From Notamacropus eugenii (taxonomy: Eukaryota > Chordata > Mammalia > Diprotodontia > Macropodidae): 64,000 nt of DNA. The translations under genes were made by a program, and so were the position numbers. The notes beneath the pieces are model-generated. The model was not told where the DNA came from. It ran no database searches and saw only the letters and a list, made by a program, of their open reading frames with translations. This document shows positions 58,674 through 64,000 of this stretch, piece after piece. Within the stretch, counting starts at the first letter, position 1. The number at the start of each line of letters is the position of its first letter. The DNA is taken from contig NC_092872.1 of NCBI RefSeq assembly GCF_028372415.1, positions 515,964,224 to 516,028,223 of the forward strand, written 5' to 3'.

Positions 58674-61345
58674 GGGTGGGGCCAAGATGGTGGAGTAAAG
58701 GCAAGGACTCATCTCAGCTTTCCCCCAAACCTCTCCAAACATCCTTTAGAAATGGCTCTAAACAAATTCTAGAGCAGCAGAACTCACAAAATTACAGAGA
58801 GAAACAAATTTCTAGCCTAAGATAACCTGGAAGACCTATAGGAAAGGTCTGTTGCACCAGGCTGAGAGGTGAGTGCAGTCGAGCACAGGCTAAACACACC
58901 CCAACAAACCTGGAGCAGGCCTCGGGACTGAATCACTGGCAACAGTGGTGGTTTCCAGACTTCTGAGCCCACAGATGCCAAAGACAACTTAGAAGGTCAG
59001 AAGGAAAGGTCTGTCAGACCTGGGTGAGAGAGGAGTATGGTCTAGCACAGGCTGCACCACCACAGCCCTTGCTCCAGCAAATCAGAAACAGGCTTTGGGA
59101 GTGACTGGATCAGCAGCAACATCGGCAAAAGCAATAGATGCTTCTGGAGCTCTCAGCCCACAGATGGTAAGGGGATGGAACCACTGATCAGAAGGAGATT
59201 AATGGAGTCTTTTTGTTAGCACTGAGGCAGAACTCTTTTGCTTTGCCCATATGTAGATCTGGGTCACAGTCCTGGAACAAGGAGGAGCTTGTGGCAGTAG
59301 TGGAGAGGAGACCCTCCTCAAAGTTCCAGGGTAGAAAAAAGTGCTTGTGGTTACTCACAGACCAGAGAAAAGGCCAGGTGAGAATCTCAGATCATACCAC
59401 CTTGGAAGAACCAAAAACTTACAGGTCTCTAGAAGTATCTCTCAAAACAGCTTCACAAAACCCCTGAAGCTTGGGCCAGTATGCTCTCCATACTGCAAGC
59501 AGAGTCCTACCTTAACAAAGAGATAAAAAGGCAAATAATGAGCTGGGAAAATGAGCAAACAATGGAAAGAAAGACTAGAGAAACTTATTTTGATGACAAG
59601 GAAGATCAAAAAACACTCAGAAGAAGATAACAAAGTCAAAGCTCCTACATCCAAAGCCTTTAAGAAAAATATGAATTGTTCTCAGACCATGGAAGAGTTC
59701 AAAGAGGATTTTGAAAATTAAGCAAGAGAAGTAGAGGAAAAATTGGGAAGAGAAATGAGAGTGATACAAGAAAAACATGAAAATTGAGTCAATAGCTTGC
59801 TAAAAGGGACCCAAAAAATGCTAAAGAAAATAACACCTTAAAAAATAGACTAACCCAAATGACAAAAGTGATCCAAAAAGCCCATGAGGAGAGGAATGCC
59901 TTAAAAAGTAGAATTGGTCAAATGGAAAAGGAGGTACAAAAACTCACTGAAGAAAATAATTCCTTAAAAATTAAAATGGAAGCTAATGACTTTATGAGAA
60001 ATCAAGAAATCATAAAACAAAACTAAAAGAATGAAAAAATAGAAGACAATGTGAAATATCTCATTGGAAAAAACAACTGACCTGGAAAATAGATCCAGGA
60101 AAGATAATTTAAAAATTATTGGACTACCTGAAAACCATGACCAGAAAAAGAGCTTAGACATCATCTTTCAAGAAATAATTAAGGAAAACTGCCCTGATAT
60201 TCTAGAATCAAGTGGTTAAAATAGAAATTGAAAGAATCCTCCTCAAAGAGAACATCAAATGAAAATTCTCAGGAATATTATAGCCAAATTCCAGAGTCCC
60301 CAGGTCAAGGTGAAAATATTGCAAGAAGCCAGAAAGAAACAATTCAAGTATCATGGAGCTACAATCAGGATAACACAAAATTTAGCAGCTTATACATTAA
60401 AAAATTGGAGGGCTTGGAACAGGATATTTCAAAGGGTAAAGGAGCTAGGATTAAAACCAAGAATCACCTACCCAGCAAAACTGAGTATAATCCATGAGGG
60501 GAAAAAATGGATATTCAATGAGATAGAGGAATCTCATGCATTCTTGAGAAAAGATCAGAGCTAAATAGAAATTTTGACTTTCAAATACAAGACTCAAGAG
60601 AAGCATGAAAAGGTAAACAGGAAATACAAATAATAAAGGACTTATTAAAGTTAAACTTTACATTCCTACATGGAAAGGTGATATTTATAGCTCATAAGAC
60701 CCTAATAATGATTAGGATAGTTAGAAGGAGTGTATATGGACAAAAGGCACAGGTATGAGTTGAATATGAAAGGATGATATCTAAAAAATAAAGAGTCAGG
60801 GAGGAATGTACTGGGAGAAAGAGAAAGAAAGAAGTAGAGTGGGCTAAAGTATCTCACATAAAAGAGGCAAGAAAAAGCTTTTACAATGGAGGGGAAGAGG
60901 AGGGAAGTGAGAGGGAGTGAGTTAATCTTACTCTCATTGGAATTGTCTCAAAGAGGGAATAACATTCACATTCAATTGAGTATAAAAATCTATCTTACCA
61001 TACAAGAAAGTAGGAGGCAAGAGGATAAGGGGGGGCATGATAGAAAGGAAGGCAGATGAGAGAAGGTGGTAGTCAGAAGCAAAACACTTTTGAGGAAGGA
61101 TACGGTGAAAGGAGAGGGAGAATAGAATAAAAGGGAGGGGGGATAGAATGGAGGGAAACATAGTTAATCTTTCACAAGATGACTATTATGGAAGTGTTTT
61201 GCATAACTACACATGTATAACCTATATCAAATTACTTGCCTTCTCAATGGGGCAGGGGGGAAGGAAGAGAATTTGGAACTCAAAGTTTTAAAAATGTTAA
61301 AATTGTTTTTACATGTAACTGAGGAAAAATAAAATACTAAATAAT
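58674..61345 (+). mobile_element. HAL1 (half-L1): 5' UTR, ORF1 remnant, 3' UTR, no ORF2
   Basis: It starts with the L1 5' signature GGGGCCAAGATGGTGGAG. A decayed ORF1 follows: a coiled coil near 59880-60000 (KSRIGQMEKEVQKL, TEENNSLKIKMEAN) and a C-terminal domain at 60259-60564 (FQSPQVKVKILQEARKK, RIFQRVKELGLKPRITYP). The sequence then passes straight into a purine-rich 3' UTR and A-rich tail at 61345; no reverse transcriptase is present. ORF1-only organisation is the definition of HAL1, a non-autonomous L1 derivative known in mammals including opossum. It carries several stops and frameshifts. Confidence 0.75.
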
Positions 61346-61381
61346 TTTTTTAATTAAAAAAATGTTTTTAAAGCTGCTTGG

Positions 61382-62470
61382 CAATTTGGAACTATGCCCA
61401 AATATGTATAGCAGCTCTTTTCTAGTGGCAAAGAATTGGAAAGTGAAGGGATGCCCATCAACTGGGGAATGGATGAACAATTTGTGGTATATAATTGTGA
61501 TATAAGAAATGATGAGCTAGATACTCTCAGGAAAACCCTGGAAAGACTTACATGAACTGATGCAAAGTGAAATGAGCAAACTAGGAGGACGTTGTACATA
61601 ATAACAGCAATATTGTAAGAGGAACGACTTAGCTATTCTCAGCAATACAATAATCCAAGACAACTCTAAAGGACTTATGTTGAAAAATTCTATCCATTTC
61701 CAGAGAAAGAACTAATGCAGTCTGAATTCAGACTGAAGCATACTTTTTAAAAACATTTCAGGGATTTCTATCTTAGTCTATATTTTCATTTACAATATGA
61801 CTAATATGGAAATATGTTTTGCATGACTACACATGTATAACCTATATAAAACTGCTTGACTTCTCAATGAGAGGGGTGAGAAAGGAGGGAGAGAATTTGG
61901 AACTCAATTTTAAAAATGAATGTTGAGCCCTTCACCCTCAGGAGCCAGCATGGGTAGTGTTTGGACCCAGATCATGAAGAAGGTGGTTCAAGTCATCATC
62001 AAAAAGTACTATGCTCACCTGGGCAACGACTTCTACACCAACAAGCTTGTGTGCAAGGAGATCTCCATCATCCCCAGCAAGAAGTTAACGCAACAAGATT
62101 GCTGCACATGTTACTCATCTAATGAAGTGGATCCAGAGAGACCCTGGGAGAGGTATCTCCATCAAATTGCAGGAAGAAGAAAGCAAAAGGAGAGATACCT
62201 ATGTCCCTGAGGTCTCTGCTTTGGATCAGAAAATCATTAAAGTGGACCCTGATACCAAAGAAATGTTAAAACTCCTGGACATTGGCAGTTTGTCCAACCT
62301 GCAAGTTACCCAGCCCACAGTTGGGATGAACTTCAAAACACCAAGAGGAGCTGTTTGATATTTACTTTTGCCTTCTTTCCAATAAACATGGGAACTCCCC
62401 CAAAAAAATCAATGTGAAAATTTGTTTTGACATGTGATTAGGGAACAATAAAATACTGAAGCAAAAAAAA
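61382..62470 (+). mobile_element. L1 3' end interrupted by RPS17 pseudogene
   Basis: An L1 ORF2 C-terminal remnant (GCPSTGEWMNNLWYI frame near 61450) and 3' UTR. It is split at about 61923 by the RPS17 copy; the L1 3' end resumes at 62416 and ends in AATAAAATACTGAAGC and an A tract. Confidence 0.85.
61950..62358 (+). pseudogene. RPS17: RPS17 processed pseudogene, one frameshift
   Basis: An intronless copy of ribosomal protein S17 (40S subunit). The first 46 codons ([11 protein letters not shown], then [16 protein letters not shown] and IIPSKK) match the N-terminus of S17. A single extra A near 62087 shifts the frame; the rest is then open in the second frame and ends in [41 protein letters not shown] and a stop at 62356-62358. 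AATAAA and a short A tract follow. It sits inside an L1 3' UTR and is flanked by an imperfect direct repeat, AAAAATGAATGT at 61912-61923 and AAAAATCAATGT at 62404-62415, as expected for L1-mediated retroposition. Many replacements (for example R to S at residue 3 and R to W at residue 5) indicate no constraint. Confidence 0.95.
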
Positions 62471-62479
62471 ATTATTTGA

Positions 62480-62677
62480 AAAGGTTGCTTGGATACCCAA
62501 GGGACTGCTGAATCCAACTGCTGCTTCAGTCCAGTGGGAAGACAACCCTATAGCTTGGGCTGCCTATGTGCAGAGTTGTGACTACAGCTCCCAATGTATC
62601 CACACCTCCTGCTTCGTCACTCTCCTGTTGCCACAGGACTTCAAGGTATGTAAAATAGTAAGATAGTAAAATAATGG
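62480..62677 (-). other. Sequence beyond the L1/HAL1 insertions; possible LINE continuation
   Basis: This follows the third copy of the shared target-site motif, so it is the original neighbour of position 58660 before HAL1 and L1 inserted. It may be the 5' part of the minus-strand LINE, but I cannot recognise coding sequence in it. Confidence 0.4.
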
Positions 62678-62960
62678 GTGATGAGTGATGTCTTGACTTG
62701 CATATGAATTGGATTTAAGGGATGCAGAGTTGTGCATAGTCATCAGCCTCACTCTCTCTTCCAGAGTCATTGAAGTCCAGTGGCAAGATGAAAGTTAAGA
62801 TGACTGTTGATGGCCCAGGATCACCAGGGAAAGTCTTCACATGCTTGGGGTAGACATTCCCCTAACTCACCAACAGGTTTAAGGCTTGTTGGTTACCTGC
62901 AAGCTGGTTTAGCTAGTCTGCCAAGATAGTGTTACTGGAGGGTAGCTGCTGCTTATGCTG
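62678..62960 (-). mobile_element. Marsupial SINE or LINE 3' end, same family as 1749-1950
   Basis: The minus strand reads EERVRLMTMHNSASLKSNSYASQD when translated, nearly the same as the copy at 1749-1950, showing they are one repeat family. The right boundary is approximate. Confidence 0.65.
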
Positions 62961-63274
62961 TAGCTTCTTGGAGTCACAGGTTTTGGGTGACAAGTGGACC
63001 CCAAAGGTGGTTGATGAGCAGCCCTGAAAAGGGTTTGGAAAGCCCTAGAGGTTCTAGTCTTCCTTAAACACCCCATACACCCTCCCTTGTCTATACATAA
63101 ATGCAAAAACTACAAATCCTAGGATTTAGAGGCAAATTTGATACATTGGTATCATTGAGATTTCATGAGATGGGTCTCATGACTGGAATTTGAATCTGGG
63201 AGAGTAAAGTTTATTCAAGAGAAATGTACAGGTAAACGGAAGTGAGGAGACCATGAGCAGTGCAGGATAGGTAT

Positions 63275-63550
63275 TACATTTTTAACAATAATAATTGCTA
63301 ACATTTATGTAGTGTTTACCAAGTGTCAGATACTGTGCTAAGCAATTTACAAATTTTATCATATTTGATCTTACAATAACCCAGGGCAGTGAGGGCCATC
63401 ATTATCCCCATTTTACATATGAAGAAACTGAGGCAAATAGAGGTTAGCTGATTTTTCCCAAAGTCACACAGCTAGGAAGTATTTGTGGCTGTATTTGAAT
63501 TCAGGCCTTCCTGACTCCAGACCCAGAACTCTGTCTATTATACCACCTAA
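63275..63550 (-). mobile_element. MIR/THER-type SINE, full length
   Basis: ATTGCTAACATTTATGTAG, GAAGAAACTGAGGCAAATAG, AAGTCACACAGCTAGGAAG, ending CTATTATACCACC. Confidence 0.88.
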
Positions 63551-64000
63551 AAAATCCAGAAACCAAAGTGGAGAACTGAAGTAGAAGGAATTTGGATGAA
63601 GATCAATGGAAACAGACAGAAACAGAAATAATATTGCCTTTGGAGTATAATACAGACCACCTGGACAGAAATAAAGAGTTCATGAAACAAAGCACAAGCC
63701 TAGCACAGAAGCATGATGTAGAAATAATGAGCCACTGTTGGGGGCCAGTCACAGAGGGAAATGTCATCCAGTTTTACCCTTCAAGGGTAAAAAGGGGGTG
63801 GTTTGGAGTTGATGCAGAGAGGATGCTTACTAGTTTGTGACCAGATGCAGTGGGAAGGGAAATCTGGGTCTAAGGGTGATGTAAATCTTTTTAGACCAGA
63901 TAAAGTGAAAGATTAGAATCTCCAGGAAACATAGGCAATTATTTCTTGGAACATAGGTGTGGGAACTTCTAGATTCATCCATAATCTATTGCAATCCTGA

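Larger units (their letters stand above)
50291..64000. other. BCAS4 5' flank (intergenic)
   Basis: No gene recognised. 50600-54600 carries MIR/THER, CR1/L3 and MAR1 copies, and 54790-62960 is a nested retroelement block with an RPS17 pseudogene. In human the next gene upstream is PARD6B; no PARD6B exon is seen here. 63590-64000 is unassigned; it has an 82-codon open frame (63592-63840, plus) that I do not recognise and that is probably repeat-derived. Confidence 0.5.

Noticed and set aside
60228..60564. Possible host gene with a coiled coil and C-terminal domain
   Set aside because: It is the decayed ORF1 of HAL1, bracketed by L1 5' and 3' UTR sequence.
1..64000. tRNA, rRNA, CRISPR or bacterial operon features
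   Set aside because: None seen. tRNA-like stretches are the heads of SINEs, and everything points to a mammalian nuclear genome.

Overview
The window is a gene-poor stretch of a mammalian nuclear genome, almost certainly marsupial. It is full of MIR/THER-type CORE-SINEs, marsupial MAR1-like SINEs with a CAA-rich RTE-type tail, L1 3' ends with a typical marsupial 3' UTR, L2 and CR1/L3 LINE remnants, a half-L1 (HAL1) and a second APE-type LINE with a SINE that shares its tail. The species cannot be fixed from the sequence alone.

The only protein-coding gene I can support is BCAS4 (breast carcinoma amplified sequence 4, a relative of the BLOC-1 subunit cappuccino), on the minus strand. Exon 1 lies in a CpG island (exon 49575-49778; island about 49030-50290). 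Exon 2 is 28538-28609, exon 3 is 22849-22950 and exon 4 is 17569-17703. All four have good splice sites, all introns are phase 0, and together they encode 171 residues that match the conserved body of the protein. The final coding exon and 3' end were not found and probably lie to the left of the window or in a form I cannot recognise.

Layout: 1-17568 is intron 4 or 3' flank, made of SINE/L2/L1 fragments, purine tracts and a long TG repeat. 17569-49778 is the BCAS4 body; intron 1 (21 kb) holds two tail-to-tail L1 fragments, an L2, an ancient LINE-like element and a striking 265-bp inverted duplication (35145-35409 versus 37687-37951). 49030-50290 is the promoter island. 50300-64000 is 5' flank, dominated by a nested set of retroelements: an old minus-strand LINE (54790-58660, possibly resuming at 62480) interrupted by an L1, then a HAL1, then another L1 3' end that itself carries a processed RPS17 pseudogene.

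The most unusual signal is the inverted duplication. A composite of a SINE and a second repeat has been copied, without its SINE ends, in reverse orientation into an AT-rich tract 2.3 kb away at about 96% identity. That fits a templated insertion at a fragile AT-rich site rather than retrotransposition. Other noteworthy signals are a C14A8 homopolymer run in the exon 4 splice acceptor, a target-site sequence present three times around HAL1 and L1, and a 33-bp SINE/CR1-tail unit that has expanded in tandem at several separate loci.
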